Below, piece after piece: positions 11,501 through 23,365 of a stretch of DNA of 64,000 nucleotides. The position numbers and the translations under genes are program-made. The notes under the pieces are model-generated. The model was not told the DNA's origin, did not search any database, and was given only the letters and a program-made list of their open reading frames with translations. Origin of the DNA: Toxoplasma gondii ME49 (Eukaryota; Apicomplexa; Conoidasida; Eucoccidiorida; Sarcocystidae); assembly GCF_000006565.2 (NCBI RefSeq), contig NC_031477.1:5666183-5730182 (forward strand), given 5' to 3'. Each line of letters starts with the position of its first letter. The stretch's first letter is position 1.

Positions 11501-14500
11501 ACATCTGAGTGAGGAGAGACCTCACAGGCTTAGAAAATCATCAATGGGGGGCGCGATCCTGTCACTCGTGCATCGAAATTGCTCCTCGGTTGCATACGTT
11601 ATAGACCAAAACACTCCACTCATGGTCCTCGGGAATAGCAGTTGCCAAAGAGATACCAATCGTGGCAACACTCTCTTTACGTCCAGAGGAGTACGAACAG
11701 CAGTACGTTTGTTTCTCTTTTTCTCACCTGGAGGTGCAGCGTCATGCCCAACAATCATGCGGAGGACGCGACGCCAGAGTTGGGGCTCCGGTGCACCTTG
11801 AGAAAACCGAAGAACAGCACCACAGAGAAGACGGATGAGAGAAACCACGTGGAACTCGTCGAGTCTGGTGCTGCGCCAAGCAGTCCTGAGTGCTGCATTT
11901 TCCTTCGAATGCGCCGAGGCAACGTCAAGCATTGCACAGGGCAACAACGAAGACCCACTGTGACCAGAGCGCCGCAAGAAGGCAGAGACATTCTTCGCCT
12001 CTACACAGTTCCAGGACGCTACGCACGAACAGCGACTCCCACAATCCCGTCCGCGAGACAGCATAATATGGCGCCTCAAGACACGGAAATTGAACACAAA
12101 CGATCCTTGTCCTCTGGAGGATGCGCTTGATGTTCTCCGAAAACAGACACCAGAGGAAACACACAGTCGAAGGAACACCGGTCCCAAAGGTCCTACGCCA
12201 CTTCTGTCGACCTCGACACCGTTCACAAGTGTGCGTACTCTACCGTAAAGACAAATATGTACACAAGATAAGGTGTGCACAAATTGTTAATCGATTTGGC
12301 ATGGATCCACCGCCGCGCTCGAGAATCCTGATCGGAAGCTGGGATTGTGCTTTTTGGCTGAGGAAAGGAGCAGAAACCGCCTTACTGTGGGAAACTGGAA
12401 GCCAGCCGCCAACTGGAGCAGAAAAGTTGCCGTCCTGCGTGAACTTCGCGAACGAAGTCGACGGAGCAACGTAGGTTGCGGTCGTTGAGTGAGGAGCGAA
12501 GTCTTGTGCCGGGACGCGGACGCGCGTCCAGACTGGTTGATCTCGAATGGAGCACGACATCGTTTCCACCAGTGGACCCTAGTTTCCGACAAACAACTTT
12601 CTGGAAAAAACCCAAGGAGACAAGAGAAAAAACTGGCCAAAACGCGGGCGGTCGACCGCGGACCGAACGGCGACGGCGGGGGCTGGCACTGCAGCTATAC
12701 GGTTTTTCAGAACGACTAAAAAACAGGCGAATACGGACCTCGTAAAGGTACCAACCAAACGAGACAGCTGAGCGGTGAATGGTAAGAGGTCTGTTGTTTG
12801 TTGGAAGGCCGTGCGAAAACGCTGGATAACTCAAGCATAGCCGCAAAACGGTGGAGCGATGCCGCGTGGCGACGATCGACAGAGCCACCCCCACTACGCC
12901 TCCAGGGACAACGGGGGAAGACTGGCGGCCGAACCGAAGCCGGTTTACCAGTTCGAAGACGTCTTACCTTATTCAAAGCAACTGTTTTCCCACGCTTTAG
13001 TTAATATGGGAGATGTTTTTTCAGTTAGGCTGATGGGTCGCGGACACTCGCGTCTAGCGCTCGACGAACGGCCGAAATCGGGTACGCGGAAGGTCGAGAG
13101 TTTCGCCGTGCATCCCCCGACAGATGCTTCGAATCCGAACGGAGGGGGTGAATGAAAGACCAGATGACGCCGCTGCTTGAGGCTTCCGGGAAGAAAGTGG
13201 CGGAAAGGTGATGCGGAACTCGAGGTGAACCAACCGCGCGGCAAAATGACATGCCGTGCTCCACGTGGAACACACGTGACGCGCGTGCTTTTTGCTCGAC
13301 GAGAGCAGATTCCAGCTCGACCGGTCAAGTGAGGTTCATCGACTTCCGCATGCAGTTTAGGCGGGTGACTGGCGCTCGCAGTACATTTGTCTTTCAGCAG
13401 GTCAAACATCGTACCAGGCGAATGCGCGCAACAGCGTGGTTTCCGCGTTCCTCGCTCGAAATAAACAAACCGTCGAAGCGAGTTGATCGCTTTGTGGCGC
13501 ACATGTACCGCCGGTTGTCCATCTCGCTGCCCTGACCGGCACACTTTGCGAGGATGGCAAAAGGATCCTGTGAAATGAGGAGCACGAACTGCCGTCCAAA
13601 TTTGTAAACCACCCTTGGCTATGCGTAGGGCTTCGACACAAGGACCACCGCTGGAACTCTTTCGTTTTCAGCCTCAGATTTGCGTTGCTCTCCCTGAGTG
13701 TCCGTTCCCCCGTGCGAAATCGCTGCTGCTCACGCAGAGATCCTCCGCGTACGGGTCACATTTCACACTGGTTTCTCCCTGTTTTTGCCTAATTCTGGTC
13801 TCCCTTTGTTTACAGACACTCGTGTTTCCAGGTTACGTTTCTTCGCTGCATTTGTATGCCTGTTTAGGAGGCGGCGACTGCCAGTCACCGCCCAAACCGT
13901 CAACGTATGAATTCCGTGAACGTCGACTTTTCCGCTTCGTCTCTTCCGTCTCCCTTGAAATCTCCTTTTAATTTCAGTACTCCTCGCTTCCTTTGTCTGC
14001 ACTTTGCCGTGTATTTCTCGCGGCAAGTTGTCCTTTTGTGTCCTCACTCCCCGATTCCTTCCTCGATAGTCAGTACTTCCCTCCGAGGACCCGACTGCGA
14101 GGCGCGAGGCTCCCCGCGGACCCGCCAGCTCCACAGCCAAGACTCCAAAGAGGCTGTTTTTTCCTGCGAAGGGGGAGTAAAAACAATTACGAGAGGATGG
14201 AACTGCTTTGCTTTGGGGGACTAGTTGACCGGCAAGTGTCTCGCGAACGATGCACTGAAGGCGACCGGCCAATTAAGACTTTTTTACCGATTCTCTCGCG
14301 GTCTGAAGTCTACTCGTGTGTGATGGGTTGATACCCAGGATGGTTTTAACGAAACGCAGCAGATAACTGCCACATGACTCATTTCATTTCCATTATTTGT
14401 TTTGGCCCTCCTCTGAGCATATTAGTTTCGGATTTTTGCGTCTCTTTGGTTTCTTCTCTCGTTTCTCCTCCTGTTTCTCCTCTCGCGTTGTCCTTTTTCT

Positions 14501-14821
14501 CTCTTCTTTCTGTCTGTTGTCATCATCTCTGTGCCTCTTCTGCGAGGAAGATCCACCGGAATCTCTGCTTCTCCGCCTTCCCACGAGCTCTTGCTTCCTT
14601 TCTTCGTCTCTCTTCTTCTCATTCTCTTTTCTCTATGTTGTCTTCTTCATCTTGATCCCCTCCTTCTTGTCGCTTCGTCGTTGTCTCCTACTGTCTTCAT
14701 CGTCCTCATTCTTCGTATCTCTTCGTTCTCCTCGCCGTTTACTCCTGTCTCCCTCTCCGTCTCCTTCTTCCGTATCTGACTTCGTCTTTGTCTTCTACTT
14801 TTCTTGCTTCTCTGCATAAAG
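8550..14821. other. 6.3-kb interval without a supportable gene
   Basis: This lies between the NTH1 stop and the PPIL2 start, both plus strand. Purine-rich blocks on the plus strand (about 8990-9240 and 10560-11060) alternate with pyrimidine-rich ones (about 9990-10240 and 14370-14810). The last block ends at the PPIL2 ATG and is probably its leader or a 5'-UTR intron. The less skewed stretches near 10260-10450, 11520-12290 and 12840-13550 have open frames on both strands: a minus frame of 252 codons at 11522-12280 and one of 191 codons at 12969-13544. None shows a domain I recognise. NTH1 3' UTR, PPIL2 5' UTR, a non-coding RNA or a fast-evolving gene are all possible. Confidence 0.45.
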
Positions 14822-17800
14822 ATGGGGAAACACAAACACTCAAAAGACAAGCTCTACCTGGTGCAGAGCGAGTATGCGGCAGACTGGGGAGGCTACAAAA
14901 CCAAGGCCCTCCAGCTGCCATACAAGGCGCTTCCCTTTTATTGCTGGTAAGTCTCTATCCCGTGAGTTCCTCCTCGCGTCATCTCCTTTCTGTCTGCTTG
15001 TTTTGTCTCCCCGTCTGTGCCCACAAAAAGACTTCTCATCTCTCGTTTCTCCTGCTGTCCCCTCTTTCCTTTGCTCTCTTGTCTCTCTTCGTTCCTTTTC
15101 TTTTTCTTATTTCTCGTCGCTGCGTTCTCTTCGTTCTCGTCATTTGACGTTCCGTGATTCTCCCGGTCCTCTGTTTCCGACTCTGTCCTCTTTCGTTTTT
15201 CTCTTGCTCCCTAGCCCTCCCGTCTTTGCTAGTCTGTGTTCTTTCTGTTTGTTCAATCTGCACCCAGTCCTTTCCTCTCTTTGACTGTCCATGTGCTTTC
15301 CTTACTCCGCCCCCGTCCCCCCGTTCTTCTCCTCAGCTGTGTTTTCTCCTTATCCTGTCTTTGTCACCGCATGCCGAGGTCCTGTCGCGCCCCTTCGCTG
15401 TCGGGGCTGCGAATTTCGCTTCCTCTTGAGTCACCTCTGCTCCGTGTATAAGCCGACCGCGGTGGGCCTGTCCCCTAGCGTTCGCGTCTGCCTCACGGTT
15501 CCGCTTCGTTGTTTACAGCGGGCTCTCTCTGCGGCCTTTCGAGGACGCGGTGTGTACAGCTGAGGGCGTCGTCTTCGATCCCGCCAACATTCTTCCGTAT
15601 ATAAAGCGGTACCGGCGGAACCCGGTGAACGGAAAGCCGCTTTCTGCAGGCGACTTGGTTCCGCTTAAATTCCACAAAAACGAGCAGGGTCAGTTCCACT
15701 GTCCCGTGACTTACAAGGTTTTCAATCAACACACCCACATCGTCGCCAACAGAAAGTCGGGGCACGTTTACAGCTACGAGGCCATCGACAACCTCTGCAA
15801 GAAACCGAAGAACTGGAACGATCTGCTCACAGGTGAGAGGCGAACCAGATGGGGCGGTCCGCCGGAGGTACTGCGGATGCGAGAGCTCCCTCGGAAGCAA
15901 AGGTGTCTCGTGCGCTGCGCGTGGATGCCTGCGAAGACACACACCAGGAGTTGAGAGAGGGGAGAAGAGAGTTGAGGGGAGCTGGAAACGGAGGAAACCT
16001 GAAAACGAAGAGAACAGACGAAGAACGAGGGAGCAACGGCGAGGAGAGGAAGAACCAGACAGAGAGAAGGGACCTGAGGAAGGAGAAAATGCTGGAAAGG
16101 GTGAAAGCAGAGAAAGACGAAAGGAGGAAAAAGAGGAGAGAGGCGGTAAAGAAGGAGAAAGGTTGCGGCAAAAAGGCGACGAAGAAGCAACAAGAAATGA
16201 GATAGAGAACGAAAGAGGGTGGAGGGGAGAAACGAAACGAATGCAGAGAAGGAGCACAGAGACGAGAAGGATCGTAAAGCCAGAAGCGTAGACACCAAAA
16301 TGCTTGTCTCTCTGTCACATGCGACACATGCACGATTCACCATTCTCTAACGGCGCGAGGATCTTTTGTTCAAGGTGACAAGACGTTACCACATGATAAA
16401 AACTTTTTAAAGAAACGTTCCGCCTGCAGAGGCCTCTGGTCTGTGCGCTTTCTCCAGGCGAGCCGTTCTCTCATTCCGACCTCATTCACATTCAAAATCC
16501 CGCAGATGCAAAGACCCGCTACATCGAGGGGTTCTACCACGTACGAGAAGGTCAGTGAATTCTCGAGTCTCTCGCTAGAACTCTCTTTGCTCTTTTCATA
16601 TCTCGTTTTCTCTGCCTCGGGTGCCCTCTTTCGCGTTCTCCTGTGTACGTCATACATGGCAAAGCACATCTGTTTCTGCAGGTCCACATACAGACGCAAA
16701 GTCCGCATCTCGGTACATCACGTAGGCATATGCATGCATATACATGTACATACCTACACAGACCTTTCTTTCAGGTGTGCGTCGATGTGAAGGATGATGT
16801 GAGGGATGAGATTGTTGCCTCCGGGGGGTCTGTCCGGAGCTGGTCGCGCGCACTGTGGGAGAATGGCACCACCGACTCACGTTGTTCCTCGCCCATCGGT
16901 ACGCCGTTCTGTGCACATGCCTGTGTGTTTCCATATCTCAACTGGAGAATACACACCTACGTATCTCTACATATAGATACATCTAGATACATACAGATAC
17001 ATATATGCATACTGGTATGCGTCGACGCATTGGTTGCTGCATGTGTCGGTGGAGGCGGGAACTCATACGTGGATGCAACTGTTCATTTACTTCAGTGTAT
17101 CTTTGGGTATTTCTATGTATTTGCTCCTTACGCGTCTGTGGTCCGGGAGATGCCGAGAGTTGAGGCGATGTGTGTATGGAGGCGTCGCTGATTTGTTCGA
17201 GGCTGCACGCGCGGTGGAGGAAGCTCACGCAGTCGCCGGGGAGGTCGGGAGTTTCGCGTACGCGCTTTCGCGTTTGCAGAAGTCTCCCGCGCTCTCGACT
17301 TCAGCAACGGCTGCACATGCGCGCAACAGAAGGGAGGCCGCTTGTTCTCCGCGATCGAAGACGACGGCCGACGCCTCGCGTCCCTCGCATTCCGCGCGTG
17401 TATAGACACCCGAGGCGGGACAGAGCGCGCGGGTTTTCGCCTGCGCCGAGGTCGAGCTCTTTCGCGCGATTTGGTTGTTTTGGCGGCCCCGTCGCGCCGC
17501 CTCCACCTCGACAGCATATGTGCATGCGCGCGTGGAGTGTTTGCCCTTTCCTTGGGCTCGCTGGTGCGTGTTCGCCTCAGGCCAGGAGGTCGACGTGGGC
17601 GTCAAAGGCATCCCCGCAGAGAAAGACAGCATGAAGCCGACGACGAAGAAGACAGAGTGGATGGAACGTATTCTCGCGGAGGCCGGTGAGAAAGAGGAGG
17701 AGAGGAAAACTGCGCACAACAAGTTGATCCCCAACATGCATGCAAACAAGGAAGAGGGAGACACCGACGCTGGACAGGGAGAAGGCGGCCATCCAAAGGG

Positions 17801-20800
17801 CTCTGGAGAGACAGGCGAGCAGGCGCCACAGGCGGCCCCCCAGAGCGAACCGCAGAAACATTCGCTCTACACCACTCACCGGTGAGAGGAAACGAAGCCA
17901 CCCAGAGAGGCGTTCTCGACACACACTCGCAAAGTCCGCATTTTGTCTCTTTGGGCTCACCGACAGTGTCCGCATCGCACACGGGGAGAGCACGGCGAGG
18001 GTGAGATCGCCGGTGATGCAGGGTCCCTAAGGTCTACCATATGCAACTTCAAGTCGGCTTGGTTCAATGGAGTTTTCGCCACAGTTGGGAGAGGCAGCAG
18101 ATACCTTGTGTCTGCGGAATCAGGGGGTGTTATGGCCCTCCATTCAGACAGGGCCGCGAGAATAGATTCGCAACAAACATATGCGCCCTCCTTGCAAGCT
18201 GTTTCGCTCCTCCTGAGGCTTACGATCCATGTCTTTTCCTTTCTCTTTCCGTCTTTCTCGTCTCTCTGTGTGGCTCTGTCGACATCTGTGTCTCTCGTTA
18301 CGCCCATCTCCCCTTTCGTTCTCCCTCCTTGTCTTTCCCTCGACCTATCTCTTTCTCTGTCTTTCTCTACTTCTCCTTTGTATTTGCCTTCACCTTCAAA
18401 AGCGATTCGCTTCTGCGTCGCCACATGCAGTTGCGCTCTCGTTCGCTGTTGCGTTTCCGTTTTTTCTGCGCGAGTTTCTCCTGCATGCACATGCAGTTGC
18501 CCGGCTCTTCTTTTTGCTCTGGCTCTCCAGCATGGCGGCGGGCTTCACCTCCACCGTTGTGCAAGGCAGCGCGACTCAGGAGTTCCGTGAGTTGTCGGAG
18601 AAGGAGCGCATGCAGCCGATCTACGCGCGGTGCCGAAAACTCAAAAAGAAAGGGTACGACCTCAAGGCAAGGACCTGGAAGCCGTGACAGGCGGGAACCG
18701 TTCTGTGTGAAAAGAAAAGGGTGTCTTTCAGAAGCTGAAAACAAAAGGCGTTTGCATTCGACAACTCGCCAAGGCACGTGCTATTTTCGGTGCATGCTCA
18801 GTGGCGGGTGCATGCTCAGAGGCGGGTGCATGCAGAAAGTATCTCTCTTCGTCTGTGTTTTTTTTTGCGACGCGTGCAGTCGCGTCATGTTTTTGGCCGC
18901 ACAGACATGGCGTCTTCTCTGTTTTGTGGAGTTGCCTGGAAGGTCAGACGTCTGCGCATTCGCTACAGAAGACGAGGGGCATCCTTGAAAGCAGTGGTTC
19001 GAAAGGGCTGTGAAGAGCGAGACTCTGGATTGCGAGTTCTTGCAAAAAGACAGTGTCTGGGTATAATGGGACAGTCACCCTTATCGCGTTGTCTGCGCAG
19101 CACGGCGTCCTCAGTTCAACTGTGCATCGCTTTTTTCCGATTATTTCTCGTCATGTGCATGTCTGCATGGGTGCATGTGTGTACAGATATCTGCGAATCG
19201 TGACCACCCAGGGAAGCCTGAATATCGAACTGCATGCAGACATGGCGCCTCGAGCATGTGACAGCTTCCTTCGGCTCTGTGCCGTCAAGTACTTCGACGA
19301 CACTATTTTTCACAGGTATGTATCCTCAAGAAGTCCCTGCCAGTTAAATGTCACTCGTCTCGAGAACGTCCTGACGACTCTCTGCTTTCTGGAGTGTTTG
19401 TTCTCACTGCCTTGCTTCTCGCGTAATTCAATCGCAGAGTCCTCTTTCTTCTTCCTTTCCCGAAAGGACAGAGTCGCCTTTGTCCTCTGTGTTTCGTCTA
19501 GTCTCCCGTTTCTCTTGTGTCTTGTTTTCCTCTTTCGCCTCTTCTTCCGCGTCAGGACGTTCGCCTGCTTTACTCCATCTCTTCCCTTCTTTCTCGCCGG
19601 TTGCCCTCTGTTCGACCTCTCCTTCTGCGCATGTTTCATTTCTCTGAGCGCCTCCCCTTCTCCTCCCTCAGTGCACCCGCCCGGCGCTTCCTGTTCTCCT
19701 GCATTATGTTCTGTTTCAGGTGTATCCGCAACTTCATGATTCAAGGGGGGCGCGCAGAGTTGCGACAGCCTTCGAAGAAGAAAGAGGTGCAGCAAAGTCC
19801 GCGGTCGATCAGTGGCTTTCCTGGAGGTGCTCCCTTCGAAGACGAATTTGACAATCGGCTTGTGCACCAGGGCATTGGCGTCTTGTCCATGGCGAACGAC
19901 GGGAAGCATTCCAACTTGTCAGAGTTCTTCATCACGTTCAAGTCTTGCGAGCATTTAAACAACAAACACACCATTTTCGGACGAGGTACGCGCAGGGTGG
20001 GGGTTCAGAGACGTTTCTCTGTCTGTTCTCTCCGGTGTTGGCGGATCTCCACCAACACGCTTCTCGGTTCGTTTTCCGCTTTTTCCGAGTCTCATGTCTT
20101 GTGTCGTTCCTTCGGCCTCGCTGGTGGGCGTGCCTCTCCCTTCTTTCAGCTGTGGAGCCTGCTCTGTCTGTCGATATCGCTGGCGGCTTGACGCCTTTGG
20201 TTTTTCCTCGGCTCTTCGTCTCTCTGGCGCTTCGTTCGCTCGCGTTCTTGGCCGGTCTCCTCGCTCTTATGCAGTTTTTCCTCGTCTCGCCACCCTCCCT
20301 GCTGTCGTGCAGTCGTAGGCGGCCTGGATGTGCTTCGGCAGTGGGAGAAGTTGGAAACGGACAAGAAGGACAAGCCGCTGAAGCCTCCGAAAGTGGAGGA
20401 AATTATCGTCTTCAAAAACCCATTCGAAGACGCGAGGAAGGAGATGGAAGACGAGAAACGCGAGGAGGAAGAAAAAGAGAAAAAGAAACTCGAGGTGCGA
20501 ACACCGCGGACCCTCTCGCCAGTTCTAGACGAACTGTTCTCTGCATGCAGCGTGTCATTTGCCACACAAAAAAACGACAGACCGTTGCGCGCGAAAAACG
20601 CCGCGTTCAATCACGCGTTTTTTTTTCGCATGGCTTCATGCCTTCACTGGGTGGACACTCTCCCTATATAAGCATTGCACATGATTTGACAATCAGAAAT
20701 ACATTGTATACATGTATGTGCATATATATATATATATATATATGTATGTATATATTTATTTATGTTAATGTACGTGGTGTCCAATAACGTGAATGTTGAT

Positions 20801-20925
20801 GTGTTGTCGACTAATGCCGACGGATGTGTCAAAGGCGTTATTGGATATATGTCGAGTTCGATTTAGGCGTTCTATCATCAGAGTCTCACAATACCTCCGG
20901 TAAAGAGGCATATCGTCCCTGCCTT

Positions 20926-20968
<43 letters not shown>

Positions 20969-21410
20969 ATATACGTCGTTCGTTGGAGATGAATGTTAAT
21001 GTCTGAGTAGTCTCCGTGTTTGTTTTGCATGTGTTTCGCTTCGTTTTTCAGTTGCCGTCTTTCGTGCATTTGCCTCTCTCTTTCTCCCTTTGCGTGCTTT
21101 TCAGAATGCGATGAAACCGTGGTTCAACAACCGCGACGCGCTGGACGCGACTGCCTCCCATCCCGCGCGCCACTCGTCGGCAGTAGGAAAGTATCTTCCC
21201 CCGTCCCTGTTGCCGGGCAAGTCTGTGAAGCAAACAGCCAGCGGACGCATGCAGGCTCCGACGCCGCCGAAGGCCTCTCAGAAGCGAGACGCAGAAACTG
21301 CAGGGCTTGCGGGTGTGGAGAGCAGCGGAACTGCACAGGCTCTGCTCGAGTACGCAGTTCCGCAGAAAGTGAAAGTCGCGAGAAAAACATTCGACTTCTC
21401 CGGATGGTAA
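14822..21410 (+). CDS. PPIL2: U-box domain cyclophilin, PPIL2/Cyp60 orthologue, nine exons
   Basis: Nuclear U-box plus cyclophilin protein; the animal orthologue is spliceosome-associated and has E3 ubiquitin ligase activity. Exons: 14822-14946, 15519-15832, 16458-16550, 17581-17881, 18531-18653, 19187-19315, 19720-19985, 20313-20494, 21105-21410; 1,839 nt in phase, 612 residues. It starts MGKHKHSKDKLYLV and ends FDFSGW, both matching PPIL2 ends. The modified RING (U-box) lies near residues 35-110 (VCTAEGVVFDPANILPYI, then CPVTYKVF). FTSTVVQGS near 300 matches the linker before the isomerase. The cyclophilin fold spans about 319-505. Pocket residues R362, F367, M368, Q370, A420, F432, L441 and H445 are kept, but the CypA Trp121 position is His440 and Gln111 is Glu430. 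A basic insertion near 373-394 replaces the usual Gly-rich loop. It is tail-to-tail with APC8. Confidence 0.93.
18791..18835. repeat. 18-bp direct repeat carrying TGCATGC, PPIL2 intron
   Basis: Two 18-bp units that differ at one base (TGCATGCTCAGTGGCGGG and its AGAGG variant), followed by a third TGCATGCAG start. They lie in the intron between PPIL2 exons 5 and 6. Each unit carries the TGCATGC core. Confidence 0.8.
20721..20973. repeat. Two TA microsatellites in last PPIL2 intron
   Basis: TA-rich blocks at about 20721-20755 and 20927-20973, both in the intron before the terminal PPIL2 exon. Confidence 0.9.
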
Positions 21411-23365
21411 AAAATTTGGCGCGCGCGCTCAGTCGCGCGGGGGTGTACGTGTGTATGTAATCCCGAAGGCGAGTCCCGAAAACAGGATTTTTATGGTGGA
21501 TTCTTGGCTTCTTTCAAAGGGACGCTCGTCGCGGTTCACTTTTCCGGTTTTTCGCTCTCAAAACGGTCGCTTTTTTTTGAGAGCAGACACTGTGGTATGC
21601 GACAAAATCGCGTGCTTTCAACTTTCGGCGACTTTCATCCTTCAATTTATCTCATGCATTCCCGCTGTAAACACACATATCCGTTCGATATATATACATG
21701 GTGGGAAGTGATACGCATTGTGAAGAATTCAGTGCTGCTTAATCCACCGCTTTGTTTCTTTTTCTAGCAATCGAGAACAGCGACTGGATGTGCACTCCAG
21801 TGGCGTGCTGCCTGTCACTGCCCCGCCATTCGCCTGTGAGTATCTCGCAAGCAAAGTGCAAGTTCAGTCTCTCGGGAGCGTCGTAAATCGTTCCCGAGAG
21901 CGTCAACCCAGCGTCCTGCCTCTGGGTCCCCCAGACGGAGACGCGTCAGGCGCATTCCCAGGAGCTCTTCAAAAAGCTCCCCCAGCATAACTCTAGCCAG
22001 AAGTAGAAGACGGCAAATGCTTCAGTGACGGGAACAGCCGGTATTCGCATCTATTCGACTCAGATTGTCTTCGGATTTACCTTTACCGTAGAAGCCAACT
22101 CCCCGCATCAAACGAAACTCCAGTTTCGGGACACAGATTCGAGTTTTTCTATCAAATTCAAAGCCCGCATCGAAAAGCATTCTCACATCAGGTGCTAAAC
22201 CTGCTCCTTGCGAACCTGCCAAAAGCACAGGCAGTTGCGCTCTCCCTGCCTGTGCTGCGTAGCAGTGGCGAAGACGATCGAAGCTCGTGGGGCTTAATTT
22301 CTTTGCAGAAGCTGTCAAACGAGTAGGAGACTCTAGAAAAGAGGTGCAGCTCTCTCGCGCAAGAAAAGAACATGAGAATGTCGAAGCAAAGACCGCATTC
22401 AGAACCAGTGAAAACCAGGTGTGTGCATATCGCGTGTGAGGTGAACGTATGTCTTCCCTTCTCGTTCGTTATCCATTTTTCTGACTCTCAACGTTTTCCC
22501 CCGAATTTTCGTCTGCGTGAAGGCATGCGTCTTGGCGCCGATGCAGGCAGAGAAAGCTGTGCAACGAAAAATCGACGGAAATCGGATTTTTCAAACAGTC
22601 TAGCGACAAAGATGGCTGTCTCTCGGTCGCACCGCTCCGGACCGGATACACGGTCACGTGGGGTTCAACTGAACCGACATGCCGGTAAGACGCAAGTGTA
22701 TTGAAATGCACCGACGCAAATATATGCATATAAATCGAGATAAACCCACATATACATATATATAGATATATACAAATATAAATATTTACACGTGAATATA
22801 CATATATATATATATATGCGTTAAGGTGTGAAGAAGCGCACGAAGCTGGCGTTTCCCTAGAGTCACAGAAAAGCTGTTCCGTCGCCGCGGAGAGTCTGAA
22901 CAATTTCCTCTCCGTGGGTGCCTGCACGCAGTTCAATTGAAACCGGAGGAAGAGACCTGGGAGAAGGGGAGAAGTCAGAAAAAAGAGGAGGCGACGAACA
23001 GAGACAAGGGCAGGCGAGAAACCAAGGCAGAGAGGAAAATGGAGACGCAGAGGGGACACCAGCAACAAATACAGAGAGAAAGAGAGGAACAGAAAAAAAC
23101 AGAAAGATGGAGAAAGAAACTCGAGACAAAGAAGGTGTGAGTCCAGCAAGAACAGAAGTGAGAGAAAGACGAGGAAAGGCGAGAGAGGCAAAAGCAAGAC
23201 GAAAGAACAGAAGAGAAAGAAGCATCATGCGTACATAAACATATATATATATATATATATAAATATATGTTTGGGTGTAGATACAGCTACGGGCAGAAAT
23301 AAAGGAGAGCCTGTGGGATGAGAGAGCTGTTGGAACAATGGGAGTGTCTGTTGCATTCGTATTTT
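21411..23365. other. Convergent spacer between PPIL2 and APC8 3' ends
   Basis: About 2 kb between two stops that face each other, presumably both 3' UTRs and polyadenylation sites. No open frame with a recognisable domain. The right half (about 22930-23220) is strongly purine-rich on the plus strand. TA repeats occur near 22740-22820 and 23239-23269. Confidence 0.6.

Noticed and set aside
11522..12280. 252-codon minus-strand frame
   Set aside because: Unrecognised product, competing plus-strand frame of 162 codons over the same bases, no supporting splice sites; not called as a gene.
16785..16900. Possible extra PPIL2 exon after CTTTCAG at about 16774
   Set aside because: Exon 3 joins exon 17581-17881 in phase and matches PPIL2 directly; including this piece would break the alignment.
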